The position numbers and the translations under genes were made by a program. 45,345 nt of DNA from Marine Group I thaumarchaeote (lineage in GTDB: Archaea > Thermoproteota > Nitrososphaeria > Nitrososphaerales > Nitrosopumilaceae), in NCBI GenBank assembly GCA_013390905.1, contig JACATG010000007.1, positions 20,971-66,315 on the forward strand, given 5' to 3'. A model generated the notes under the pieces. It was given only the letters and a program-made list of their open reading frames with translations, was not told where the DNA came from and made no database searches. This document shows, in pieces, positions 8,143 through 16,102 of this stretch. Position 1 is the stretch's first letter, and each line of letters begins with the position of its first letter.

Positions 8143-8997
8143 TTATTTTACAAGTTCAAGAAGTGCTTTTGCTTGTTTGAAATGTACTTCATCTATCATT
8201 TTTCCATCAATTGTTGTAGCACCTTTTCCTTTCTTTGTTGATTCAAAAAAGACTTTGCAGACTTTCTTGGCCCACAAAATTTCACTTTTGTTTGGATAGA
8301 ACAATTTGTGTACAACATGAATTTGATCTGGGTGTATGATACTTTTTCCAGAATACCCAAGGCTTTTGCCAATTTTGCAATCTTTTTCTAATCCTTTAGA
8401 GTCTTTAAGATCCTGCCAAATTGCATCTATTGCCACAACTCCAGCTGCATGTGCATCAACAGGAATTTTTGCTCTTGAATACTTGGCTCCTTCTGGTTCT
8501 TTTGTATATTCAATTCCTAGATCATTTAGCAGATCAAAAATACCAAAGACTACTGCAGAAACTCTTTTTCCAAAAGATGCAATGCTGAATACGTTAACCA
8601 CTCCCTCTGCAGATTCAATAGAGGGAATTATTTGAATTGGTTTAAGTTTTCGTGTCTTTTCTAATCCAGATAAGATTTTTTCAATTTTTTCCAGATCTTT
8701 TACATTGTTTACTTTTGGAATAACTATTCCATCAATACCTTTTTGAACTACTTCTTTAAGATCAAAAGGAATTTCTCCAGATGTTGGAGAATTAGTACGA
8801 ACAAAAATTGAAGATATGTATGATTTGCGAGATTTTAATGCAGATTTGATTAGTTTCCTTGCATTTGCCTTTTCATTGTTTGGAACAGAATCTTCTAGAT
8901 CAAAACAAATAATGTCAGCTTGAAGTTTTTTTGCTTTTTCGAGAAATCTTGAATTATTTCCCGGAACAAAAATTAGGCTACGGAAAAGTAGTGTCAT
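8143..8997 (-). CDS. HpcH/HpaI aldolase/citrate lyase family protein (CitE-like)
   Basis: The 284-residue TIM-barrel lyase carries the family motifs RSLIFVPGNNSRF, DIICFDLEDSVP (Mg-binding acidic residues), VRTNSP, IVIPKVNNVKDL, IIPSIESAEGV and GKSIIHPDQI. Relatives cleave or form malyl-CoA, citramalyl-CoA or citryl-type thioesters. No citrate lyase alpha or gamma gene is nearby, so a CoA-ester lyase is more likely than true citrate lyase. The stop of the MDR gene is 7 nt upstream and the TPR gene 2 nt downstream. The substrate cannot be fixed from sequence. Confidence 0.88.
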   Translation of the reverse strand: MTLLFRSLIFVPGNNSRFLEKAKKLQADIICFDLEDSVPNNEKANARKLIKSALKSRKSYISSIFVRTNSPTSGEIPFDLKEVVQKGIDGIVIPKVNNVKDLEKIEKILSGLEKTRKLKPIQIIPSIESAEGVVNVFSIASFGKRVSAVVFGIFDLLNDLGIEYTKEPEGAKYSRAKIPVDAHAAGVVAIDAIWQDLKDSKGLEKDCKIGKSLGYSGKSIIHPDQIHVVHKLFYPNKSEILWAKKVCKVFFESTKKGKGATTIDGKMIDEVHFKQAKALLELVK

Positions 8998-9004
8998 TAA
9001 ATGA

Positions 9005-10081
9005 CTAAACGCCCTCTGGCTTCAATAAGACTTTGCCAAAGAGGCTTCCAGTTAACATCTTTGTGTGGGCCTCTGCTGCTTGTTCAAAGGTATAGGTTGA
9101 ATCAATTGTTGCTTTGATTTTACCTTGACCCATCCAGTAAAGACCTTGTTCAAGTTCAGCTTTTGTTCCTTGTGTTGAACCTAAAATATTAGTTCCTTTA
9201 AAGAAGACATGTCTTAGATCAGTTTGGGCATTGTATCCAGTTGTTGCACCACATGAAACAAGAGTTGCACCATATTTGAGTAAGGTTAGTTGTTTGTTCC
9301 AGTGTGTCTCACCAATGTGATCAAAGGAGATATCAATTCCTGGTGCTTCGCCTTTCTTCTTTGCTATCTCTTTTGTAATTGCTCTGACTTCTTTATGCCA
9401 GTCTTCTTTTCTATGGTCTACTGCATAATCTGCTCCAAGTGCGAGACATTTGTCTAGTTTATTTGGACTTGCTGTTGCAATAACATCACAATTGTATAGT
9501 TTTGCAATTTGAATACCAAAGCTACCTACTCCAGAACCACCACCCATGATCAAGACAGTTTGTCCTGGTGTAATTTTGGCTCTTCCAACTAACATATGCC
9601 ATGATGTCAGTAAAGTCATAGATGCAGCGGCTGCTTGATCATATGATAGTCCTTCTGGAATTTTTGCTACATTAACTTCTGGTAGATGGGTAATTTCAGA
9701 AAATGCTCCCCAATTTGGGCCAGTCTGGAATCCCCAAATAGTTCTCTTAAGACAATCAAATTCTCTGCCATCAGTACATGCTTTACAAACTCTGCATGAC
9801 ATGTTAGAATGAGAAACTACTTTGTCTCCAACTTTAATATTTTTAACATCATCACCTACTGCTATTACATCTCCTGCTGCATCAGATCCTGATACGTGTG
9901 GTAATGGAACAGGGACTGGATCTCCTCTCATTCCCCAAATATCATTATAATTTATAGAAGCAGATTTTACTGTGAAAACTACTTCATCTGCTTTTGGTTT
10001 TGGGTCATCTATGTCCTGTACTTTGAGGATTTTAGAAAAATTATCATCTTGTGCGTATTCAGTGTATACAACTGCTTTCAT
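9005..10081 (-). CDS. Zinc-type MDR alcohol dehydrogenase/enoyl-CoA reductase-like
   Basis: The 358-residue medium-chain dehydrogenase/reductase has a GroES-like N-domain and a Rossmann domain with MGGGSGVGSFGIQIAK at about 184-199. C96, C99, C102 and C110 form the structural zinc lobe. The motif NYNDIWGMRG resembles the quinone reductase and crotonyl/acryloyl-CoA reductase branch rather than classical alcohol dehydrogenases. Context with a CitE-like lyase points to CoA-ester chemistry. An acryloyl-CoA reductase role in the 3-hydroxypropionate/4-hydroxybutyrate cycle is possible but unproven. A TATA-like AAAATATAAT lies about 25-30 nt before ATG 10081. Confidence 0.88.
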   Translation of the reverse strand: MKAVVYTEYAQDDNFSKILKVQDIDDPKPKADEVVFTVKSASINYNDIWGMRGDPVPVPLPHVSGSDAAGDVIAVGDDVKNIKVGDKVVSHSNMSCRVCKACTDGREFDCLKRTIWGFQTGPNWGAFSEITHLPEVNVAKIPEGLSYDQAAAASMTLLTSWHMLVGRAKITPGQTVLIMGGGSGVGSFGIQIAKLYNCDVIATASPNKLDKCLALGADYAVDHRKEDWHKEVRAITKEIAKKKGEAPGIDISFDHIGETHWNKQLTLLKYGATLVSCGATTGYNAQTDLRHVFFKGTNILGSTQGTKAELEQGLYWMGQGKIKATIDSTYTFEQAAEAHTKMLTGSLFGKVLLKPEGV

Positions 10082-10122
10082 GACTAACCCAATTTTAGAC
10101 CCATAATTATATTTTATCTGGA

Positions 10123-10470
10123 TTAGATTCGATTTATCTTAAAATCACGTTTTGGTTGCTGGATAGAGAGTAATATTTGCTTTAGTTGATCATCAGTTAT
10201 CTGACTAGGGATTTTTCTTTGAGTTGCCATTCCAATGAGATATTGTTCTACAAGGTTAGACAATTCTGGTTTTACCATTTTGATATTATTTAATCTCATT
10301 CTAGCTTCTGATGTAAGAATCTGTTTTAGAATTTGTTCTTTTTGCGCTGAAATTTCTGCCTCACTATGTGAATGTTCATGAGGTTCTGAACCATCATGGG
10401 AATGAGGTTCTGTTCCATCATTATGGGAATGTCCATGATATTCTGGTTCATCCGGATTTGGAAAACTCAT
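10123..10470 (-). CDS. PDCD5-family DNA-binding protein with His-rich N-terminal extension
   Basis: The 115-residue product has the conserved PDCD5/TFAR19 three-helix domain from about residue 42 to the end (TSEARMRLNNIKMVKPEL, LIGMATQRKIPSQITDDQL). Archaeal members bind double-stranded DNA. Residues 1-40 are a separate acidic, His-rich tail with eight His (12, 14, 16, 23, 25, 31, 33, 35) in HxH clusters, which could bind nickel, zinc or copper. ATG 10470 lies 7 nt after the S19e stop, so it is co-transcribed with rps19e. Confidence 0.9.
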   Translation of the reverse strand: MSFPNPDEPEYHGHSHNDGTEPHSHDGSEPHEHSHSEAEISAQKEQILKQILTSEARMRLNNIKMVKPELSNLVEQYLIGMATQRKIPSQITDDQLKQILLSIQQPKRDFKINRI

Positions 10471-10477
10471 TTTAAAT

Positions 10478-10930
10478 CTAAGTATATATTTTCAATTGAG
10501 GATTTTCTACAATTAGTTCTTTAAGAATTTCTGTTGCTAGTCTGTCGAGTTTTTGCATTCCTTGTTTGGAAATAACACGGCCTTTCTTCTCAACTTTTTC
10601 TACATAACCAAGTTTTTCTAATCCGTGAATGGCATTACGTATAATTGCACCACTAGCATCTTTGTGGTGTGCAGCTCCATATCCAGATGGTCTACCACCA
10701 CCATATTCATTTCTTAGTTCATTAATTCCAATAGGACCATTAAGGTAAATTTTTCTCATCAATGATGCACATCTAGTATGCCACCATTCCCTGTCTTGTG
10801 GTGGTTTATCAGCATGAGCTCCAGTTTTGACAAATGGAATCCATGAAGGTGCAGGAATATCTTCATTCTTTAGAATAGCTGCAAGTCTTCCTATCAACAC
10901 ATCTGCTGGTACATCGTATATCTTTGCCAT
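10478..10930 (-). CDS. rps19e: 30S ribosomal protein S19e
   Basis: The 150-residue protein is an archaeal/eukaryotic-specific small subunit protein. Conserved segments include YDVPADVLIGRLA, WIPFVKTGAHAD, DREWWHTRCASLMRKIY and the winged-helix portion with GGGRPSGYGAAHHKDASGAI. The length is normal. It is followed by the PDCD5-like gene and preceded by RNase P component 4. Confidence 0.97.
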   Translation of the reverse strand: MAKIYDVPADVLIGRLAAILKNEDIPAPSWIPFVKTGAHADKPPQDREWWHTRCASLMRKIYLNGPIGINELRNEYGGGRPSGYGAAHHKDASGAIIRNAIHGLEKLGYVEKVEKKGRVISKQGMQKLDRLATEILKELIVENPQLKIYT

Positions 10931-10961
10931 AAAGTGAAAAAATTGAGAATCGTCTTATAAA

Positions 10962-11264
10962 TCATTGAGGTATTATTTTACGGTAAGTATGCCCACACAA
11001 GTAACAAGAAATTCTGATCGACTTTACAGTTGCTCTTCCAAGACGAATTCTAGAATTAATTCCAGGTGCAATAAAGGACTTGCATTTTTTGCAAAAAACC
11101 ATCCTCAAATCATAAGGCATTCGAATTTTATGTCTACTGCTAATTCGACGAGCGAGTAAAGCTTGGCGCTGAGAAAGTTCAGGATTTGTTTTGGCGTTAG
11201 TAATTGCATTTTCAATAAGAATTTGCATTCTCTCCATTGCAATTTTTCTAACTGAAGGTTTCAC
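10962..11264 (-). CDS. rnp4: Ribonuclease P protein component 4 (Rpp21/Rpr2 family)
   Basis: The product of about 100 residues is the zinc-ribbon protein subunit of archaeal RNase P, which trims tRNA 5' leaders. An N-terminal helical part (MERMQILIENAI) is followed by RRISSRHKIRMP and a zinc ribbon with C58, C61, C87 and C90. The frame is open up to 11345, but that would run into the tRNA gene, so I prefer the GTG at 11264; ATG 11237 is also possible. The gene lies directly downstream of tRNA-Gly on the same strand. Confidence 0.9.
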   Translation of the reverse strand: MKPSVRKIAMERMQILIENAITNAKTNPELSQRQALLARRISSRHKIRMPYDLRMVFCKKCKSFIAPGINSRIRLGRATVKSIRISCYLCGHTYRKIIPQ

Positions 11265-11308
11265 AATAATTTCTGAAAGTACACCTAAAAATTGGTTCTC
11301 ATTATTAT

Positions 11309-11315
11309 AAAAAAA
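11309..11315 (-). terminator. T-run terminator after tRNA-Gly
   Basis: Seven consecutive T on the minus strand follow the tRNA 3' end immediately. The next bases (TTTATAATAAT at about 11300-11311) could also serve as the TATA box of rnp4. Confidence 0.5.
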
Positions 11316-11389
11316 TGCAGTCAGCGGGATTCGAACCCGCGTCACAGGGTTGGAAACCCCGAATACTAACCAGGCTATACTATGACTGC
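11316..11389 (-). tRNA. tRNA-Gly (anticodon UCC)
   Basis: The minus strand folds into a complete cloverleaf. The acceptor pairs GCAGTCA with TGACTGC over all 7 bp. The D-stem is GTAT/GTAT with G-U pairs. The anticodon stem CGGGG/CCCTG has loop TTTCCAA, giving anticodon TCC. The T-arm GCGGG-TTCGAAT-CCCGC is perfect. The discriminator is A, no intron is present and CCA is not encoded. It reads GGA glycine codons. It lies 22 nt downstream of nep1 and upstream of rnp4. Confidence 0.95.
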
Positions 11390-11411
11390 AACAGAATGCA
11401 AATTTTAGTTC

Positions 11412-12080
11412 CTACATAAAAATGGTTTTTTCGTACTCATAAAGCATCCTAGCAACTACAACATGACCTTCAAACGATTCATTACCGACAGAATATAAAG
11501 TACTTATTTTGTTTTCAATTGAATCAGAAAAATTTCCTTTTTGGAATCCTCCAATCACAATACATGTATCATCTGATATTTCTGCAGCAATTTTTTCATA
11601 TGAGTTTGGTGTACCTTTAGTTGAAAATCCAATTACTTTTGATGGATTAATCTCATCTAACAACTCTGAAAATGTTTTTTCTTTAATCTCAAGTAATACA
11701 TCATTATTTATTGTAATTTTTTTTTCTTGATACAATTTTTCAATTAGACCTTCAAATCTATGATATGATTTAGGCACATGAACATTTTGACCAAAGTATA
11801 TCACCTTATCATCAGTCGTATGAACAAAAAATTTCATTTTGTTTTGGAGATATAATGGAATTGTAGTAGATTCAAGGATTGAAAAGTGCACTAGATCTGG
11901 TCGTCCTCTTTTCATTTCATTTTTGATTCCTTTCATAGCTGCGAAATGCCAAGAATTATCTAGTAAGATTTCTGATGTACGTTTTCCAAGTTTTCTTGCA
12001 TGTGAGATAACTGATGGATGATATTTTAATTCGGATGGAACAAGTTCTAATGCTGATTCAGATAAAATTAAGGAAATCAT
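11412..12080 (-). CDS. nep1: 16S rRNA pseudouridine N1-methyltransferase Nep1 (Emg1)
   Basis: The 222-residue SPOUT methyltransferase modifies a hypermodified pseudouridine in helix 35 of small-subunit rRNA and helps ribosome assembly. Recognisable segments are ESALELVPSELKYHPSV, LLDNSWHFAAM, RGRPDLVHFSILE, VHTTDDKVIYFGQNVHVP, and the knot with IGFSTKGTP, CIVIGGFQKGNFS. ATG 12080 lies 1 nt after the stop of the TIM-barrel protein gene. Ribosome and tRNA genes follow downstream. Confidence 0.95.
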   Translation of the reverse strand: MISLILSESALELVPSELKYHPSVISHARKLGKRTSEILLDNSWHFAAMKGIKNEMKRGRPDLVHFSILESTTIPLYLQNKMKFFVHTTDDKVIYFGQNVHVPKSYHRFEGLIEKLYQEKKITINNDVLLEIKEKTFSELLDEINPSKVIGFSTKGTPNSYEKIAAEISDDTCIVIGGFQKGNFSDSIENKISTLYSVGNESFEGHVVVARMLYEYEKTIFM

Positions 12081-12081
12081 T

Positions 12082-13200
12082 TTAATTGATCATTTCAATT
12101 TGTTTTTTAAATTCATTCCAGCTTGATTTTGAAATTCCATCATCATTGATCAAACCAGCACTACAGATGTAGTTGCTTAATCGTTCAATTACATGTTCAT
12201 TGCTTCCAAAACCAGAACCTCCAACAGTTAGGATGTCACCACCAATTTCCTGTTCATCAATTACACATGTTCCTTCAGGCTTGTCATACTGTCTATACCA
12301 AGTAAAAAATTCCAATTCAGATTCATTTTCAGTGTAAAATTCAAAGGATTTTTCTAAAAACTTTGTTTGTGTGGAATCGCTTCCCCCAACAAAATTGGAG
12401 GTACTCCAGCTAATCTCAAAAATTCCAACTTTTTTATCGCCTACCAGATCAAATATTTGTTGTAGATCTTGTTTTGCTTGTTGTGGAGTTTTAACAATGT
12501 CATTTAGGACATCAACTGGCGAATAAGAAAATGCTACAAAATCACCAATAGCTAAATCAGATACAATATGTTGCAAGTTTTTATTTAAAACATTATGTAA
12601 TGCAAACGCATTTCCTATTTTTACATCTGGATGTTTCTCTTTAATTTTATCATATACTCCATTGAACAGTTCTATATAGACAGGAATATTTTGTTCGTTA
12701 AATCTAAATTGAGACTCTGTTTCTCCTGAAAGAATTAGGATATCTATAATATCATATCTTGATAATATTGCATCAAGGACACTAACAACTCTATCTTCTC
12801 CTAAGGAATTAAGAGGTGGCTTGCCAATCCAACTTGGAAAAGGTCCAAGTGTTTCTCCATTAATTATAGAAAAGTAAAGTGTGACTTTGAGATTATTTTT
12901 TTTGTTAAAGCTCATCAATGTATCTGATTGTTGCCAATCATACTCTTCTCGTACAGGTTCAACTAGATTCCAAAAAAGATAGACATTACTTCTTCCAATT
13001 CCAGTACTTGAGGCTTTAGAGTAAATCTGATCTAATTCTTGTAGTGTTACAGATTGATTTGGAGAATTAATTACAAGGCCAATTTTTGCATTAGGTTCTA
13101 GAGTAGTAATAATTTCTGAATTTGGTAAGGTCGAAATTGCAGCTGCCACACCAATAATTACTGCAATGCCTATAATCACACCTAGAATCTTCTTGTCCAT
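12082..13200 (-). CDS. Membrane-anchored TIM-barrel (glycoside hydrolase-like) protein
   Basis: The 372-residue protein has an N-terminal hydrophobic segment (residues 5-23) that acts as signal or anchor, so the rest is outside the cell. The body looks like a clan GH-A barrel: strand GRSNVYLFWNLVEP followed by YDW, strand LKVTLYFSI, a strand ending in LSGETESQ with E160, and a late strand VGIFEISWS with E262. The spacing fits the acid/base and nucleophile glutamates on strands 4 and 7, though the usual Asn before the first Glu is Gly here. No specific family is recognised. It is directly upstream of nep1 (1 nt gap). Activity is unproven. Confidence 0.75.
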   Translation of the reverse strand: MDKKILGVIIGIAVIIGVAAAISTLPNSEIITTLEPNAKIGLVINSPNQSVTLQELDQIYSKASSTGIGRSNVYLFWNLVEPVREEYDWQQSDTLMSFNKKNNLKVTLYFSIINGETLGPFPSWIGKPPLNSLGEDRVVSVLDAILSRYDIIDILILSGETESQFRFNEQNIPVYIELFNGVYDKIKEKHPDVKIGNAFALHNVLNKNLQHIVSDLAIGDFVAFSYSPVDVLNDIVKTPQQAKQDLQQIFDLVGDKKVGIFEISWSTSNFVGGSDSTQTKFLEKSFEFYTENESELEFFTWYRQYDKPEGTCVIDEQEIGGDILTVGGSGFGSNEHVIERLSNYICSAGLINDDGISKSSWNEFKKQIEMIN

Positions 13201-13246
13201 ATAGATTAGTAAAGAAAAGAAAGTAAAAAAGTTGTTATTCTATTAT

Positions 13247-15898
13247 TTATCCAGAAGTACAACCGCTGTACCCACATTCAATGCACATACTGCAACCTTC
13301 TACAAAGACAAGGTTGTTTTTGCATGTTGGACATAAACGATCTTCTGAAATCTCTTCGTGTATTAGAGATTCAGCTTTAATTTCTTCGTCATGAACCTTA
13401 ATTGCAAGTGCAGCATTGACTTGAGCTTTAATGTATGGGTTTGTGATATTTGCTGCTACAAAACTAGTAACATATTCAGTTGGTGTAACCTCAAATATCT
13501 TTTGTGCATTTTCACTTGTCATGTGAAGTACCTGCTTGTGTCTAGAACCATCACGATAAACCGTAATTCCTTTTAGTCCTAATTCATGTGCTAACAGGTA
13601 AGCAGATTTTACATCTTCTACAGTTGCATCATATGGCATGTTGATTGTTTTTGCAATTGCATTTCCAATCCAATCTTGCCATACTGCCTGAGCCATAAGA
13701 TGATCAGCCCAGTGGATATCCATTGCCGTTACAAAGACATCTTGCATCCATTGTGGAATTTCATCAAGTCCTTTCAGTGAACCATAGTTATCTGCAATCT
13801 TTGCAAGAAGTTCATCGCTGTAAAGGCCATTTTCTTTCAAAACTTCTTCGACAATCTTGTTTGTATAGAAGAATCTTCCAACAGTAACTCTCTTTTCAAA
13901 CACAAGAGCAAATGCAGGTTCCATTCCGTTTGAACAATCTGCAATCATAGATAGTGTACCAGTTGGGGCAACTGTGGAAACCAAGACATTTCTAATACCG
14001 TACTTTTTGATTTTCTCAATTAGTGCATCCCATTCGTAGGAATGAGATTCTTTTGGTTTTTCATAGTATCCTGATACTGGAATTTTTCCTTCAGGATATT
14101 CTGTCTTAGAACAAAGTGGGAACCCACCACGAGATTTAGCAAGGGCAACACTTTCTTCCATTGAATAGTATGTTAGAGCTTCAGATAGTTTTGCTTGTAG
14201 ATCATATCCCTCTTTGGAGTTATATGGAATTCTTAGTTTGTATAAGAGATCAGCAACTCCCATCACTCCAAGTCCAATTCTTCTAGACTCTTTTGATGCT
14301 ATAGTGATTTCTTTAACTGGATAGTTATTTACATCGATAATATTATCTAGGAATTTTGTTGTCTTTCTGATTATTTCTTCATATCTTTGCCAATCAAATT
14401 CATAAGTTTCATCTGCTTGTTTCTTTACAAGATTTACCAAGTTGATAGAACCAAGGTTACATGATTCGTATGGATAGAGACTTTGTTCACCACATGGGTT
14501 TGTTGCTCTTATTGGTGCTTGTCTGGCCTTAGCAAATACGTTGTATTTGTTAATTTGATCAAAGAAGATCAATCCAGGTTCTCCACTTTTCCATGCAGAT
14601 AGCGCAATCAGATCAATTAGTTGATGTGCGCTAATTTCTTTAACTGGTTTGTTGTCACGTGGACTACGTAATACATAGTTGCCATCTTTAGTGTTAACAA
14701 GTGCATGCCAAAAGTCTTCCCAGATACCAACACTAACGTTAAAGTTTTCTAAAACACCTGGTTCTGTTTTGTTTGTGATAAATTTTTCAACATCAGGATG
14801 CCATGCTTCAATAATTCCCATGTTTGCACCACGTCTTTTTCCCCCTTGTTTGACAACTTCAGTGACAGTATTGATAATATTCATAAAGGATACTGGACCG
14901 GATGCAACACCAGATGTTGATGCTACAATATCGCCTTCCTCACGAAGATCAGAGTAGTTGATTCCAACGCCACCACCTGACTTGAAGATTAGCGCCGCAT
15001 CAGAGGTTGATTTCATGATTTGTTCCATGTCATCCTCCATACTAAGCACAAAGCATGCTGAGAGTTGTCCTAATCTCCCACCCGCATTCATCATTGTTGG
15101 TGAATTTGGTAGAAAGTCTTGTGAGGTCATAAGCTCAAGGTTTTCGGTTATTCTATCTGCATAACTGTCAAGCTTCTTTGTTGCTAGTAATGTCAAAAGT
15201 TCTTTGAAGTTAATTTTCATCTGACCTTTGTTTGCAAGTGTTACATAGTGATTGATTAAGGATCTAAAATGCCATTTGTTTAGATAATAATCTCCTACTC
15301 TGAATTTATAGTCAAAGGCATCTAGTTTTTCAAGATAGGATTTTGCTTCATCTATATCTTGGTTAGTATTTCCTGCTTTGTCAAATATTTGTGAATCATA
15401 TAGAATATCACCAATTACGACTAGAATTGCAACTCTTTCAAACATTTGAGTTGGAGATTCAATGATCTCATTTTTTCCATTTCTGAAGAGATATCTTGAC
15501 GCTAGGACTCTCAGACAATTCAAATCAAACTTTTTGGAAACAGGATCAAGAGACTTTAGATTCAAGATTTTCATTTTTTCATCTCTTAGTTTTCTTCGCT
15601 CGTGTCTGTAAACGATGTATGCTTTTGCTATATCACTATTACCGCTATCGATTAAAGTTGACTCTACAATATCTTGAATATCTTCAACAGTAGGTGCTCT
15701 AGAACTCGTAAATCCTTGTTCTACTAGTTTGTTAACTACACTATCTGTAAGTTGATCAGCTAGACCACGATCGGCTTTAGAGGTGGCTGTCAATGCCTTG
15801 AATATAGCATTTGAGATTTTATCTTTATTAAAGACCGTTACCGTGCCACTACGCTTACGGATCTCATTGATAGTACTTTCTAGTTGTGAATTGTCCAA
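13247..15898 (-). CDS. nrdJ: Adenosylcobalamin-dependent (class II) ribonucleotide reductase
   Basis: The 883-residue enzyme reduces ribonucleotides to deoxyribonucleotides with a B12-generated thiyl radical. An N-terminal ATP-cone (about 18-105, VTVFNKDKISNAIFKAL) provides allosteric control. In the catalytic domain C282 (SACFVL) and C480 (YESCNLGS) are the redox pair, C469 the radical cysteine, with N467 and E471 in NPCGEQ. VAPTGTLSMIADCSNG is also present. The C-terminus is a Cys-rich tail (CPTCKNN...CSMCIECGYSGC). TTG 15898 has GGAG about 10 nt upstream. The NrdD-like chimera lies upstream on the same strand. Confidence 0.96.
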   Translation of the reverse strand: MDNSQLESTINEIRKRSGTVTVFNKDKISNAIFKALTATSKADRGLADQLTDSVVNKLVEQGFTSSRAPTVEDIQDIVESTLIDSGNSDIAKAYIVYRHERRKLRDEKMKILNLKSLDPVSKKFDLNCLRVLASRYLFRNGKNEIIESPTQMFERVAILVVIGDILYDSQIFDKAGNTNQDIDEAKSYLEKLDAFDYKFRVGDYYLNKWHFRSLINHYVTLANKGQMKINFKELLTLLATKKLDSYADRITENLELMTSQDFLPNSPTMMNAGGRLGQLSACFVLSMEDDMEQIMKSTSDAALIFKSGGGVGINYSDLREEGDIVASTSGVASGPVSFMNIINTVTEVVKQGGKRRGANMGIIEAWHPDVEKFITNKTEPGVLENFNVSVGIWEDFWHALVNTKDGNYVLRSPRDNKPVKEISAHQLIDLIALSAWKSGEPGLIFFDQINKYNVFAKARQAPIRATNPCGEQSLYPYESCNLGSINLVNLVKKQADETYEFDWQRYEEIIRKTTKFLDNIIDVNNYPVKEITIASKESRRIGLGVMGVADLLYKLRIPYNSKEGYDLQAKLSEALTYYSMEESVALAKSRGGFPLCSKTEYPEGKIPVSGYYEKPKESHSYEWDALIEKIKKYGIRNVLVSTVAPTGTLSMIADCSNGMEPAFALVFEKRVTVGRFFYTNKIVEEVLKENGLYSDELLAKIADNYGSLKGLDEIPQWMQDVFVTAMDIHWADHLMAQAVWQDWIGNAIAKTINMPYDATVEDVKSAYLLAHELGLKGITVYRDGSRHKQVLHMTSENAQKIFEVTPTEYVTSFVAANITNPYIKAQVNAALAIKVHDEEIKAESLIHEEISEDRLCPTCKNNLVFVEGCSMCIECGYSGCTSG

Positions 15899-16102
15899 TT
15901 ATAATCTCCAATAAAGATTAAGATAGATACCGGTATAAATGATTCTGCAACTTTTTCTTAAAGCTCGGTTCAATAATATTGACACCATTATTATGAAGTT
16001 CATACTAGCATAATTTTGATGGTAAACAATGATGATCGCTACATTGGAAACTAGTCAGAAAGTTTTAAAAAATAATCAGAACTAGTTTTTCGTTTACGAA
16101 TT
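15899..16102. other. Gap upstream of nrdJ: promoter and inverted repeat
   Basis: The 204-nt gap has no gene. A TATA-like TTTATACC (minus) lies near 15932-15939 before nrdJ, overlapping the small palindrome ATACCGGTAT. The inverted arms AAACTAGT (16048-16055) and ACTAGTTT (16081-16088) flank an A-rich stretch that reads as TTATTTTTTAAAA on the minus strand, a plausible terminator for the upstream gene. Confidence 0.4.

Noticed and set aside
8143-8997. True citrate lyase beta subunit
   Set aside because: No alpha or gamma subunit gene is adjacent; CitE-like proteins of this size often act on other CoA esters.
11264-11345. N-terminal extension of the RNase P component 4 frame
   Set aside because: It would read through the tRNA-Gly 3' end and T-run; the family begins near the GTG at 11264.
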